From positions 1-64,000 of the forward strand of contig UQUN01000006.1 in the NCBI GenBank assembly GCA_900544175.1: a stretch of DNA of 64,000 nucleotides, given 5' to 3'. The stretch's first letter is position 1. Each line of letters opens with the position of its first letter. The position numbers and the translations under genes are program-made. The stretch is from an uncultured Alistipes sp. (GTDB taxonomy: Bacteria; Bacteroidota; Bacteroidia; Bacteroidales; UBA932). This document shows, piece by piece, positions 26,107 through 35,539 of this stretch. A model generated the notes under the pieces. The model was not told the DNA's origin. It saw only the letters and a list, made by a program, of their open reading frames with translations, and did no database searches.

Positions 26107-28902
26107 TTAGAACCTGAAATATACATTGATCATATAATTGATGCCGAACAGATAGAAATACCTGGTGTCAAAGGGTTGATAGTGCATGAAATCCCCATTG
26201 GAGTCCTCGACCCGCGACAGTCTCATCTGCTCATAGCCTCCGGTCTTGATATTCTTGTTGTTGAGTATATTGTTGATGTTCGCGCTGACTCCGAGCAGAT
26301 ACTTGCCGCCGATATACCATGACTTGCCTATATTGGCATTGAGCAGGAAAGCGTGCGGGAACTGCTCCTGATGCCTCATGCCGTTGATCAGAGCCATCCC
26401 CTCCTCTGTTCCGGGATCCATTCCCTCCAGAGCATAGTCGGTACGGCGCAGAGGATTCATGGAAATGTACATGCCGTCGAAGTAGTTCAGCTCGATACCC
26501 GCGAACAGATAGCCAGGCCCGGCCCATGTCAGACCTATGGATGACGCGAGGTGCGGAGTCCGTGCAACCTTGAAACCGCTCCAGTACACGGTCTGGTTCT
26601 CAAGCACGGTTCTGGCACTGTTGTCCACTGTCTGAGTGAAGTTGGGATTTGAGGTATATTCGTAATTGCCCCAGCTCACGGCACCCTCGAAAGCCAGACC
26701 GCCCCAGATAGGAACTTTGACACCGGCCTCTATACCGACATTCCTCTGGTCTATGCCGGTCATGGAGAAGTTGGTGTATGCCCTCTGGATATCATCGTAG
26801 AAACTGATAAGGTCCGTCTGGTCATTGATTGTGGTATAGAAAGCCGTTACACGCAGGGATATCCAGGGAGTCTTCAGCATGTAGTTGATATCCGCGCTGA
26901 ATATCTTCTCTGTCGTAAGGCCGTCCACGACGGTATTGCGGGTTCTCGGAGACAGGAATGCCTCGTCGAAATACGGAGCCTGGGTCATGTAGCCGACATT
27001 GGCGTAAATCATGTTCTGGGGAGAGAATTTATAGTAGAGACCGAGCTTTGCCTTGTAAGTCAGGAATCCGAGTTTCTCAGAGTTGCCGAGGGAGTTGTCC
27101 GGGAACAGTCCCTTGCGTACCATACCCTCCCTCCAGAAACTGTCATAACCTAACTCTCCGCCAAGAGTGGCCTCAAAACCACCCACGTTGAGATCCCACG
27201 ATGTCCATATCTTATGGTTGCGTATGTTGGCGAAATAGTCATAGCCGTATTTCTCTCCTTCCCTTACCACCCTGTTGGGATGATCCAGGTCATTCTGGTA
27301 AGCATCCGGGTCAGAGCCGAAATCCCTCTCGGCGAACTGGTCTATGTTCAGCCAGTAGTCGCCTCCCAGTAGGTCCTTTACTATCTTGTAATACTCGGTC
27401 CTGTTCCAGCGGAAATTGTATCCGAGGGAGCCTTTGAGTATGGATCCGAAACTCTTTGTAACCTGAGCATTGATATTGATGTCATTCTGGTCCGTGCGCC
27501 TTTCCTCCAATATATACTTGGAGCGCGTGGTATTCGCAGCGTCTATGGACGGATTGTAGTCTATACCCTCATCGAAATAACTGTTCCGGTTCACATCATA
27601 GAGTCTGTCCCAGTTGATGTGCTGCACATTGCTGTCGTATGTCCAACCGTCCACAGCCCATGCATACTTGCTGGGATCATCCTCGAAATAGCTGGGAAGA
27701 TAACGGTAATAGTCCGGACGGGGATCCGGGGCATCATACCAGTCGAGAGCAGAGTAGCCGTTGCGGCCGAAACGCCATGACACACCGGCCGTAACTTTCA
27801 GGTCATCGGACGGAGTGTACTCGTAATTGAACAGAAGCACCGGCTCATGATTGTTCCTTACGCGGGCATTACGCACCTTCCCGTTCTGATATCCCCAGTT
27901 CGAATTGTAGTAGTTGCTGCCCATCAGGTCATATACTTCCTGAGTGGAAGCGTTCTGGGCACCGCGCTGTACAGGAGAGCCGAAAAGCGTCAATGAGAAA
28001 CGGTGGCGGTCGTTGAGCATTTTCTCCGCTGCCAGAAAATAGGCGAAGGCATTGTAGTACACTCCTGTCACATAATCGTTTCCGCCGAGTCTCGTCGACA
28101 AGGATGCGGCAAATGCCCAACCGTTGTCCATCATGCCCGTAGAGTAAGTGGCCATCAGACGCAGACGGTAGGTGGCACTGTTGGTCAGGACACTGAAACG
28201 GTAGCCTTTGGCCACGGACGAGGCATACGCATTGACATTGGTCAGGCCGTTTATTCCGCCCACACCGTAGTCAGACACCGACATGCCGCCTACAGACTCC
28301 TTTTCCCTCGTCGCCTCGTTCAGACCGCTGAATAAGGAATACGGAGTGTACCCGCTCAAAGCATCATTGAATCTGATGCCGTTGATGTAGATATCCGACA
28401 TACCGCTCTCATAGCCACGGGTCAGAAATCTCATCTGGCTGAAACTGAATGACGCTATATTGTCGAAGACATCCTTTGAAGCTGAAAGGACCGAAGGGAC
28501 GTCCTCATATCCCGCACCGGCCTCGTCCTCCATCTCGAAGTCAGCGAACATGTCGTCACTCAGGAAATCAGTCATCGGCACATCGGGAGTTATGGATACG
28601 TTCATCAGGTCGAAAATTTCCCCGCCACTGACACGCACGCTCAGTTGCGTTATGTGATAGCCCGCAGCGGATATCTCCATATTGTAGACTCCGTCATCAA
28701 TACCCTCGAACAGGAATTTCCCGTCCGGACCGGTATACATAGACATCTCATCTCCAGGATAGAACAAGGTTACCCTGGCATCCTTCACCGGACGGGCCAG
28801 ATCGCGGTCCATGACCACACCCTTCACGCCTCCGGTCTGTGCCAGGGCCGGAATAGCCACCAGCATCAGCATAAACGAAACAACTGCTGTCTTGATCCTC
28901 AT
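26107..28902 (-). CDS. TonB-dependent outer-membrane receptor with carboxypeptidase-like N-domain
   Basis: A 931-residue outer-membrane protein. Signal peptide (about 1-21, ending PALAQ), a carboxypeptidase-regulatory-like beta domain (VKGVVMDRDLARPVKDARVT, about 25-110), a degenerate plug (about 130-240) and a long beta-barrel rich in Tyr, Asn and Trp ending in the aromatic NVYFRF expected for outer-membrane insertion. It is the active-transport pore of the operon; no SusD gene accompanies it, but DUF5689 lipoproteins flank it. Import of nucleotides or nucleic-acid fragments is inferred only from the adjacent nucleases. Confidence 0.9.
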   Translation of the reverse strand: MRIKTAVVSFMLMLVAIPALAQTGGVKGVVMDRDLARPVKDARVTLFYPGDEMSMYTGPDGKFLFEGIDDGVYNMEISAAGYHITQLSVRVSGGEIFDLMNVSITPDVPMTDFLSDDMFADFEMEDEAGAGYEDVPSVLSASKDVFDNIASFSFSQMRFLTRGYESGMSDIYINGIRFNDALSGYTPYSLFSGLNEATREKESVGGMSVSDYGVGGINGLTNVNAYASSVAKGYRFSVLTNSATYRLRLMATYSTGMMDNGWAFAASLSTRLGGNDYVTGVYYNAFAYFLAAEKMLNDRHRFSLTLFGSPVQRGAQNASTQEVYDLMGSNYYNSNWGYQNGKVRNARVRNNHEPVLLFNYEYTPSDDLKVTAGVSWRFGRNGYSALDWYDAPDPRPDYYRYLPSYFEDDPSKYAWAVDGWTYDSNVQHINWDRLYDVNRNSYFDEGIDYNPSIDAANTTRSKYILEERRTDQNDININAQVTKSFGSILKGSLGYNFRWNRTEYYKIVKDLLGGDYWLNIDQFAERDFGSDPDAYQNDLDHPNRVVREGEKYGYDYFANIRNHKIWTSWDLNVGGFEATLGGELGYDSFWREGMVRKGLFPDNSLGNSEKLGFLTYKAKLGLYYKFSPQNMIYANVGYMTQAPYFDEAFLSPRTRNTVVDGLTTEKIFSADINYMLKTPWISLRVTAFYTTINDQTDLISFYDDIQRAYTNFSMTGIDQRNVGIEAGVKVPIWGGLAFEGAVSWGNYEYTSNPNFTQTVDNSARTVLENQTVYWSGFKVARTPHLASSIGLTWAGPGYLFAGIELNYFDGMYISMNPLRRTDYALEGMDPGTEEGMALINGMRHQEQFPHAFLLNANIGKSWYIGGKYLLGVSANINNILNNKNIKTGGYEQMRLSRVEDSNGDFMHYQPFDTRYFYLFGINYMINVYFRF

Positions 28903-28927
28903 ATTCTTTACTAAATTGTATTATGCT

Positions 28928-29965
28928 CTATTTGCCTATTATTATATACACCGGAAGATGGTCGCTGTATCCTCCGAGAAAAGCATTTCCGCTGTACGTA
29001 CGCAACGGATAATTCTTGTAACGGCCCTTCTGCTGAATCATGTAGCCACGCTTGAATATCCTGCCGTACAGGTCTTCATGCTCTGGAGATGGCTGTATAC
29101 GCAGTGTCCCGGCACCGCCTTCAAGCAAGTTGTAATTGACCACCATGTTGTCAAACAGATTCCATGCATCCTGATATCCGATAGTACCGTAACCGGCCTT
29201 GTACATCTTCCACATGGGGTTGAAGTATCCTCCAGGCTCAACATCGGAAATCTCTTCCTTCGCACCGAGCGTCTCGGAAAGACTCCTGTTGTACGGATCG
29301 TCATTCATATCACCCATTATCACTATCTTGATATCCGGATACACAGTCTGAAGCGAGTCGGCGTAGCGGCGCACAGTCTCAGCGCAGCCTACCCTTAGAA
29401 ACTCTGAAGCAGCCGAACCGCCCCTGCGCGAAGACCAGTGGTTGACGAAAAAACAGAATCTCTCACCCTCTATCGTACCGCATACCGCCAGGATGTCACG
29501 GGTCTTGAAATCGGGGATTTCCGGAATGACAGGCTGGAAGACATCGCTCCACTCCAGCCTGAACACATCCGGCCGGTAGATCAGGGCCACATCCACACCT
29601 CTCGGCTCCGGAGAGTCGTAATGCACTATCTGATAACGGGCCGGACGCAGCTTTTCCGTAGATACCAGATCATCCAGCACCCGGCGGTTCTCGATCTCGG
29701 AAAACCCTACTACGGACGGATAGTCCTTGTTGGCTGCAGCCATACCGTACAGGACCTGCGAGATATTGGCCAGTTTCTTGTCATACTTTACCTGCGTCCA
29801 CTGCTTGGGACCTTCCGGAGTGAACTCCTCGTCCCTCGTGGCAGGATCGTCATAAATGTCGAAGAAATTCTCGACATTGTAGAATGCCACTATGTAGCTC
29901 CTGTCCTCAGCCTTGAGAACAAGTACGGCCAGAAGTGACAGTGCTGTCAGAATCAATTTTCTCAT
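28928..29965 (-). CDS. Secreted endonuclease/exonuclease/phosphatase family protein
   Basis: A 345-residue exported protein of the EEP (DNase I-like) fold. After a signal peptide (about 1-19) come YNVENFFD, VVGFSEIENR (metal Glu), GVDVALIYR, NHWSSRRGG (catalytic His region), MGDMNDDPYN (Asp/Asn pair) and the final GYSDHLPVYI with SDH. All key residues of the family are present, so it should be an active metal-dependent phosphodiesterase. It lies between the NUC1-type nuclease and the TonB receptor. Confidence 0.92.
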   Translation of the reverse strand: MRKLILTALSLLAVLVLKAEDRSYIVAFYNVENFFDIYDDPATRDEEFTPEGPKQWTQVKYDKKLANISQVLYGMAAANKDYPSVVGFSEIENRRVLDDLVSTEKLRPARYQIVHYDSPEPRGVDVALIYRPDVFRLEWSDVFQPVIPEIPDFKTRDILAVCGTIEGERFCFFVNHWSSRRGGSAASEFLRVGCAETVRRYADSLQTVYPDIKIVIMGDMNDDPYNRSLSETLGAKEEISDVEPGGYFNPMWKMYKAGYGTIGYQDAWNLFDNMVVNYNLLEGGAGTLRIQPSPEHEDLYGRIFKRGYMIQQKGRYKNYPLRTYSGNAFLGGYSDHLPVYIIIGK

Positions 29966-29977
29966 CTTGTCTGTCTG

Positions 29978-31180
29978 TTAGAATCCCCACCGCTCAGGTT
30001 CGCACTGAGCCTTGACTGAAGCGGCTATGTTCTGGGGCAGATTGTTGAAAAATGTAAAACCAGTAATATCCTCCACTTCGGACACGGAACACATATCCGA
30101 CCTGTCCGGATTGCCACGGCCATAGTCCATGTTATCATAGACAAATGCCACGGAATAATAAGTATCCGGCAAGGTGTATCTCATGACAACCTTGAAATAA
30201 CCGTCCGGAACGACTACAGAGTTGCCGTTGTTGTCTTCGGTATATCTTCTCTGAGCCGGATCCTCTGAATCGAAAAGAGGTCCCGTAATAACATACAGCG
30301 TATCGCAGGTACTTGCAAATCCTCTTACCCTGTTCTCAAGATTGGCCCACAACCCCTGATTGAAAGAGGATACCTGAGCAGTCATGTTCGTATAATAGAA
30401 TGTCTGCCTGTTCATGTCAGTATTGGCATTACGGGAGCCAGACGGTATCTGATGTCCCCGGTCGAAACCCCTCTCGGGCCAGCCGTGATTGAGCACCGGC
30501 TCATATTTATCCGGAATCTTAGGGTCAAAGCCCCAGGCATCTGTACGCCCGCTGCCTACATACTCGCTGCACAACGGATACGCCACCCACAGAGCGATAC
30601 GGCTTCCGGCATCATACAGCATGGAGTAATTGCGTTTCTCCATCCCTGCAATCTCCGTCCTGTGGCAGACAAAGGCGATACTGTCGGCGATCTCCGCTGC
30701 CGGCAGTTCCATCCATCCGCTCTGATACGGGTCAGACTCAAGGTCACGCCAGGGATCAGGCTCCGACCCGGAACCTGAATCATCCCCTGGGACACCCGGA
30801 CTGCCCGACTGCACAAGAGTTACCGTTATCTGTTCTCCGTCGGAGAAAGCCACATTAAGGGAAACCTTCCGGGACACTGTATCCATGTTTTCGCTGTAAA
30901 TCAGCATCACATTGTTACGGTCACCACTGCCCTCGTCGGGAGAAACCTCTGCCCAGCCGGCCTCCGTCCCGTCATAGCCGAGCGATATGCTCCAGTCCAC
31001 CGACGATTTTATGGAGACAAACTGCCCGGTATGATCATACGCGACAGTGTCACGGTACAGCATCACCATATTCTCCGAACCTGTCTCCCGCCCGTCATCG
31101 GTACACGAAGACAATAATACTGCCGGCAGCACAGCCGCCAGCAGTATCACAATCCTCGAAACTGTATGTCTTATATACAT
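29978..31180 (-). CDS. DNA/RNA non-specific endonuclease lipoprotein (NUC1/NucA type) with BACON-like domain
   Basis: A 400-residue lipoprotein (lipobox VLLSSC, Cys26). Residues about 38-125 resemble a BACON/Ig-like module, followed by an acidic Ser/Gly/Pro linker, and then a beta-beta-alpha-metal nuclease domain. The catalytic motif is DRGHQIPS (Asp240-His243) with the metal Asn in SSFNQGLWANLENRV (about 274). Such enzymes cut single- and double-stranded DNA and RNA without sequence preference. The lipid anchor suggests surface or periplasmic display. Gaps of 11-12 bases join it to both neighbours. Confidence 0.92.
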   Translation of the reverse strand: MYIRHTVSRIVILLAAVLPAVLLSSCTDDGRETGSENMVMLYRDTVAYDHTGQFVSIKSSVDWSISLGYDGTEAGWAEVSPDEGSGDRNNVMLIYSENMDTVSRKVSLNVAFSDGEQITVTLVQSGSPGVPGDDSGSGSEPDPWRDLESDPYQSGWMELPAAEIADSIAFVCHRTEIAGMEKRNYSMLYDAGSRIALWVAYPLCSEYVGSGRTDAWGFDPKIPDKYEPVLNHGWPERGFDRGHQIPSGSRNANTDMNRQTFYYTNMTAQVSSFNQGLWANLENRVRGFASTCDTLYVITGPLFDSEDPAQRRYTEDNNGNSVVVPDGYFKVVMRYTLPDTYYSVAFVYDNMDYGRGNPDRSDMCSVSEVEDITGFTFFNNLPQNIAASVKAQCEPERWGF

Positions 31181-31191
31181 CCGAAGTACGG

Positions 31192-33645
31192 TTATTTCAC
31201 ATTCACACCTGTGAAGCCGATTCGATTATCGGCCATACCCTCGGTTGTCACAGTTATCACAGTATTCTCGGTAGCACCTTCAATAGTCATAGTATAGAAA
31301 TCATTTGTACCGAATTCTATTGACAATCTCGTTTCACTACCGGCCAAGCCTGTATTGGTCTGACAGTCAAGTTCTACCTCCGACAGTCCGTTGATAGTGC
31401 CACCACCTGATATTTTCACAAGTGCATGAGTCTTATCACCGTTCCATGCAATAGCATACATGGTCAGAGTACTTGAGCCTGCCTTTCCAAGATTGAATGA
31501 ATACGACCCCGGATCATTACCTGTCCCAAGTTTGATGGCAGGATAATCTTCCCCGTTTACAGTGAATGTATAATTATTCCACTTCTTATCATCCGCATTA
31601 ACGGAAGGCTGAGTCAGATCTATTGTGCTTGAATAGATGCCGTCTCCTGCTGTGCCGCTGATAAGAGCAGGGTTATCAGGAAGTTCTCCTTCCTCATGAG
31701 AGATGTAGTATGCAGGGCCGCCTACCTGAGCTTCTCCGCCAAACTCGTCTCTTGTCCCCACAAGTGTCACGATATCTCCTTCATTCAGTCCGAGAGTTGA
31801 GAATGACTTATCGTTTTTATCTACTTTCTCAGCGGTAAGACCATAAACGTATATAGATCCGGTCTCATCCACCAGTGTAAAGTTGCCATATGCGGTATTC
31901 TCAATATTCTGAATCGTACCTGTCATCTGATACCATACATTACCGTCTACCTCTGCCGCAAGCACTTCTGCAACAGTTGCCACTATCGGCTCATCGGGAT
32001 TGGGATCAGGATCGGGGTTGTCAATTTCGCCGTCACCGAAAGCCACATTGTCTATACGGTATGTGTTGGCCTTTCCGGTATAACGGAGGGCTATGCAGAG
32101 GGATGACTGGCCGGAGTAAGACGAAAGATCGACTGTCTCATCCACCCACTCATTGATGGAAGCGTCCTCAGGGAAGGTCACATCCTTCACAACCGTCCAC
32201 GTAGCGGACTCGAAATCACCGGCGAAGTCAGTTGAGACCACAACCTCCATCCTGGAGTCATCCGGGGTCTGGTAGTACAACGCCTTGCTGAATGTGAACT
32301 GCTTGGGGTCGGCATTGACCATATCTGCTCTCGGAGGAAGTGCGAATGCCACAACCTCATCAACTGTCGCATTGTATGGAGCTATCTGGATATACTTGTC
32401 CGCATCATTGTTGAATGTACCGGTCTTGAATCCATAGTTCACGTTTCCTCCGTCATTGGTCCAGAACAGCCAGTTGTCATTGATGTACTCCTGGTTGGAA
32501 GCCGACACTGAGGAGAAGTCATCGGCGAATGAAGCCAGAGGACCAACCTTGCTCCAAGTATTGTAATCCCCTATCATCTTGCCCTCAGTAGGTATGTCAG
32601 ACACGTCGAAACGCTCTCCGGTCAGTCCTGCATAGTCATCTGTGGAGGTTATGCTTATCTGATAAGTGCTTCCGCCATATACAGCAGCTATACCTTTTAG
32701 TGTTCCGCTGCCCTCAGGAACCTTCTCACCTCCAAATGTGGAATATGACGATGAGAAGAGTACGAATCTTTCACCTGTCCTGGAAATAAAACCGATGGAT
32801 GTATGGCTGTCCTGCATCACGAATGTCTTGCCGAGATCGGAATCAATCACCTGCACATCCGCTACAGCCACATACTGCGACTCATAATTACCTGTAAGAA
32901 GTTCTGACGCCGATATTGCCTTAGGTTCGACACTTACACCGCTGCCTATCTTGGTAATCCTGTCCAAAGGGACTGCATCGATCTGGAGCGAGCCGTTCTG
33001 ATAACGCTGCAATGTAAGACCATTGACCTTAACCTCCACACGGTCTCCCAATGCCAGATCTTCGTTATTCTCCTCAAGATACAAGGATATACCGGCAGTT
33101 TCGTCCTGAAGAATCACCGTCTTCTGGGATGTCGCGTTATTGAGTCCGCCGCTGTTGGCGTGACGATAGTTGCTGATAACCGTACCGCAAATAGTCCAGT
33201 CCTCAGTAATTGTCACATTCTCTCCCTGATAAAGTTCCCTTATTCCTGATATCGGATCATACTCTTTTGCTATTTCTCCTTTTTGCGAGACATTTACTGT
33301 CGCACTTACTGCACCGGCATTGAATGTCACGGTCGCATATCTGTCCTCAGCAGAATTCTGAATAACAGAGAACACGACAGCTACCGAATCTTTGGATGCC
33401 TCAGCAGAAACGGGATCCAGTGTGAGCCAGCCACCCGCATCACCTTCTGAATAAGCAATCTCAGCTTCCCAATTACGGCTGGAAAGAACATTTACAGTCT
33501 GTTCCCCGTAAGCTTCAGTAAAAACAACAGAATTGGTACTGGTCACAATACTCGCCAGTCCGAAATCCTCTTCATCCTTGTTGCAGGAAACAACGGCAGC
33601 CAAGACCATGGCCGCGCCTGCCAATTTCATCAAACGTTTCAACAT
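31192..33645 (-). CDS. Large multidomain lipoprotein: BACON, DUF5689, jelly-roll and OB-fold
   Basis: An 817-residue lipoprotein (AAVVSC, Cys21), first gene of the operon. In order: BACON-like domain (about 30-122), DUF5689 (about 131-345; VTITEDWTICGTVISNYRHA, LQDETAGISLYLE), a choice-of-anchor-J/jelly-roll-like part (about 365-545; FADDFSSV, WLFWTNDGGN), an OB-fold like that of YhcR nucleases (about 560-650; WYQMTGTIQNIENTAYGNFT), and a C-terminal beta domain. No catalytic motif is visible. With two OB-like modules it may hold nucleic acid at the surface for the nucleases encoded next. Confidence 0.85.
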   Translation of the reverse strand: MLKRLMKLAGAAMVLAAVVSCNKDEEDFGLASIVTSTNSVVFTEAYGEQTVNVLSSRNWEAEIAYSEGDAGGWLTLDPVSAEASKDSVAVVFSVIQNSAEDRYATVTFNAGAVSATVNVSQKGEIAKEYDPISGIRELYQGENVTITEDWTICGTVISNYRHANSGGLNNATSQKTVILQDETAGISLYLEENNEDLALGDRVEVKVNGLTLQRYQNGSLQIDAVPLDRITKIGSGVSVEPKAISASELLTGNYESQYVAVADVQVIDSDLGKTFVMQDSHTSIGFISRTGERFVLFSSSYSTFGGEKVPEGSGTLKGIAAVYGGSTYQISITSTDDYAGLTGERFDVSDIPTEGKMIGDYNTWSKVGPLASFADDFSSVSASNQEYINDNWLFWTNDGGNVNYGFKTGTFNNDADKYIQIAPYNATVDEVVAFALPPRADMVNADPKQFTFSKALYYQTPDDSRMEVVVSTDFAGDFESATWTVVKDVTFPEDASINEWVDETVDLSSYSGQSSLCIALRYTGKANTYRIDNVAFGDGEIDNPDPDPNPDEPIVATVAEVLAAEVDGNVWYQMTGTIQNIENTAYGNFTLVDETGSIYVYGLTAEKVDKNDKSFSTLGLNEGDIVTLVGTRDEFGGEAQVGGPAYYISHEEGELPDNPALISGTAGDGIYSSTIDLTQPSVNADDKKWNNYTFTVNGEDYPAIKLGTGNDPGSYSFNLGKAGSSTLTMYAIAWNGDKTHALVKISGGGTINGLSEVELDCQTNTGLAGSETRLSIEFGTNDFYTMTIEGATENTVITVTTEGMADNRIGFTGVNVK

Positions 33646-33707
33646 ACCTGAAATTTTACAAACAATTATTGATCTGTACTTCTCATACTTTCAGCCGCAA
33701 ATATATA

Positions 33708-33715
33708 ATTTTTTT
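33708..33715 (-). promoter_or_regulatory. -7 promoter element of the nuclease/TonB operon
   Basis: The minus strand reads TATATTTG, a perfect TAnnTTTG, about 62 bases before the first ATG of the operon. No TTTG lies at the right distance upstream; the region is simply AT-rich. Confidence 0.45.
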
Positions 33716-33813
33716 ACAAACACATTATTTTAAATTTTCGTTACAATCTTTTTTTATAGCATTTCCCCTCATATTTCCAGACCTTTCCATGAGTACACAT
33801 CCCCTTCTTCCCA

Positions 33814-33859
33814 GGAAAGTGCCGGGAATTCCCGCGATTTTGGTTCACTTTCCCCCGTG
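33814..33859. repeat. 46-bp palindromic repeat, copy 1
   Basis: Identical in 44 of 46 positions to 34163-34208. Arms GGAAAGTG and CACTTTCC can pair around an inner CCGGGAATTCCCG palindrome. A related but diverged element occurs at 56419-56459. Confidence 0.85.
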
Positions 33860-33876
33860 GCATGAGGCTTCTAGGG

Positions 33877-33947
33877 AGGTCCAGCAGGACATGCTTGGGG
33901 AAGTGCCTAGTATACAGGCACTCTGAAAAAGGACATCTGCTGGACCT
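33877..33947. repeat. Nested inverted repeat (cruciform-like)
   Basis: AGGTCCAGCAG (33877-33887) and CTGCTGGACCT (33937-33947) are perfect 11-bp arms. Inside, AGTGCCT (33902-33908) and AGGCACT (33916-33922) are a second perfect pair. No gene overlaps it. Confidence 0.75.
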
Positions 33948-33969
33948 GGGGTGAAATGGCGGTTTTGTG

Positions 33970-34081
33970 GCAAAAAGCGGGCAGTCCAGCAAATCACCAG
34001 ATTGTATACACCTAACAATCAGTGCAATACGTTTAGACAGTGTGTTGGACATTGTGAAAGTACTAAAGTCTGCCTTTTTGC
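33970..34081. repeat. Large imperfect inverted repeat
   Basis: Outer arms GCAAAAA (33970-33976) and TTTTTGC (34075-34081), then GGCAG/CTGCC, then GTCCAGCA/TGTTGGAC (one G-U), with an inner hairpin GATTGT/ACAATC (34000-34020). Confidence 0.6.
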
Positions 34082-34162
34082 GAAACGACACTCTCCTCCG
34101 TTGCCAGACGTGCTACTGGCTCTACAGCCACCTCTCGTCGCACCTTCCGTCTCCACCCCCGG

Positions 34163-34208
34163 GGAAAGTGCCGGGAATTTCCACGATTTTGGTTCACTTT
34201 CCCCCGTG
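34163..34208. repeat. 46-bp palindromic repeat, copy 2
   Basis: Second copy of the element at 33814-33859, same orientation, two substitutions. It directly abuts the big hairpin at 34214. Confidence 0.85.
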
Positions 34209-34213
34209 CGGTG

Positions 34214-34320
34214 ATGAAAATCCTGCAACGAGAAAAGACTAGCCGCCCTCGGCTCTAGAGGGAGGGGCCCGCCGCGAAGCGGTGGGAGGGCCTGGTCTTT
34301 TCGACTGCTGGGATTTTCAT
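34214..34320. repeat. 107-bp nested hairpin element
   Basis: ATGAAAATCC/GGATTTTCAT (outer, 10 bp perfect), GAAAAGAC plus TAG with CTG plus GTCTTTTC (inner, 11 pairs with one G-U), then two terminal hairpins: CCCTC/GAGGG and CCCGCCGC/GCGGTGGG around a GAA loop. The whole of 33646-34441 has no convincing coding frame. It looks like a REP-type or MITE-like element, or a structured RNA. Confidence 0.7.
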
Positions 34321-34405
34321 TAAAGTGAGCGCACCTGCCATTTCCTCCCCTCGGGTGAAGTGCCGGAAAAATGGCAGAGCTGATACACTTTAGGGGAAAT
34401 TATCA

Positions 34406-34433
34406 TATCTTTGTGATATCATTTTAATATCAC
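34406..34433 (+). promoter_or_regulatory. Promoter and palindrome before the SPFH gene
   Basis: TATCTTTG (34406-34413) is a perfect -7 box 28 bases before the ATG. Overlapping its end, GTGATAT (34413-34419) and ATATCAC (34427-34433) form an inverted repeat that could bind a regulator, perhaps the small ribbon-helix-helix protein encoded downstream. Confidence 0.5.
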
Positions 34434-34441
34434 TAACTGCA

Positions 34442-35470
34442 ATGAAAAACACCAACGACCCCCAACTCACTCAGAACGCACCATTTAAAGGGCGCGTCTC
34501 CAACGGATTCCTCATGCTCTTCGTGAGCTTTCTGCTTATCGCGGCCGGTATAGTCTGTATCTGTCTCGCTGAAGGCAACAAGACCGAAATCGCCGGATAC
34601 CTATATATTATAGGTAATACGGCAGCCATCATACTCTTCCTCATAGCCGTGGTCCTTCCTTTCGGACTGATGACCCTTGAGCCCAATCAGGCACGGGCCA
34701 TGGTCTTCTTCGGCAACTACCGCGGAACCTTTACCCGTACCGGTTTCTTCTGGGTCAATCCCTTCTATTCGAAGAAAAAGGTCTCGCTACGGGCCCGCAA
34801 CATCAACGTGGATCCGATCAAGGTCAATGACCGCAACGGCAACCCTATCCTCGTCGGCCTCATACTCGTATGGAAAGTGGAAGACGTGTACAAGGCCATA
34901 TTCGAGATAGACACCCAGACCATGGCCGCAAGTCTGTCCGCAAAAGGCAAGAAAGGCGAGGACGAAGATGCCGCCGGCTCTGCGGCAGACAGAAACGCCA
35001 ACCGCATGAAGGCACTCGAATCCTTCGTCCGCGTCCAGAGCGACGCTGCCCTCCGTCAGGTAGCCGGCAACTACGCCTACGACACTCTCGGCTCCGAACC
35101 TGCCACTACACTGACCCTGCGCAATGGCGGAGACACCATCAACCACGAGCTGGTCGAAAAACTCAACGAGCGTCTGGAGATGGCCGGCATCTCAGTGCTG
35201 GAGGCACGCATCAATTACCTGGCATACGCACCTGAAATCGCAGCCGTGATGCTGCGCCGCCAGCAGGCCGAGGCCATAATCTCCGCCCGCGAGAAGATAG
35301 TCGAGGGAGCTGTATCAATGGTACAGATGGCTCTCAAGGAGATAAACGAAAAGGACATCGTGGAACTGGACGAGGCGAAGAAAGCCGCCATGGTAAGCAA
35401 CCTGCTCGTAGTCCTCTGCGCTGACGAGTCAGCCCAGCCAGTACTCAATACAGGCACACTATACCAATAA
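34442..35470 (+). CDS. SPFH/Band 7 domain membrane protein
   Basis: A 342-residue protein with two N-terminal membrane helices (about 22-44 and 52-75) and an SPFH domain (about 80-300; LEPNQARAMVFFGNYRGTF, NILVGLILVWKVEDVYKAIF style). A helical C-terminus with RRQQAEAIISAREKIVEGAV resembles the oligomerising part of stomatin-like proteins. Such proteins scaffold membrane domains. A ribbon-helix-helix gene follows by 69 bases; the same pairing is common in Bacteroidota as I remember it. Confidence 0.9.
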   Translation: MKNTNDPQLTQNAPFKGRVSNGFLMLFVSFLLIAAGIVCICLAEGNKTEIAGYLYIIGNTAAIILFLIAVVLPFGLMTLEPNQARAMVFFGNYRGTFTRTGFFWVNPFYSKKKVSLRARNINVDPIKVNDRNGNPILVGLILVWKVEDVYKAIFEIDTQTMAASLSAKGKKGEDEDAAGSAADRNANRMKALESFVRVQSDAALRQVAGNYAYDTLGSEPATTLTLRNGGDTINHELVEKLNERLEMAGISVLEARINYLAYAPEIAAVMLRRQQAEAIISAREKIVEGAVSMVQMALKEINEKDIVELDEAKKAAMVSNLLVVLCADESAQPVLNTGTLYQ

Positions 35471-35539
35471 CTTTCCACGGACCAGGGGCCGTCCCATAAA
35501 GTTTATTGAACAAACGGGTATGAACAGGTACGACATATC

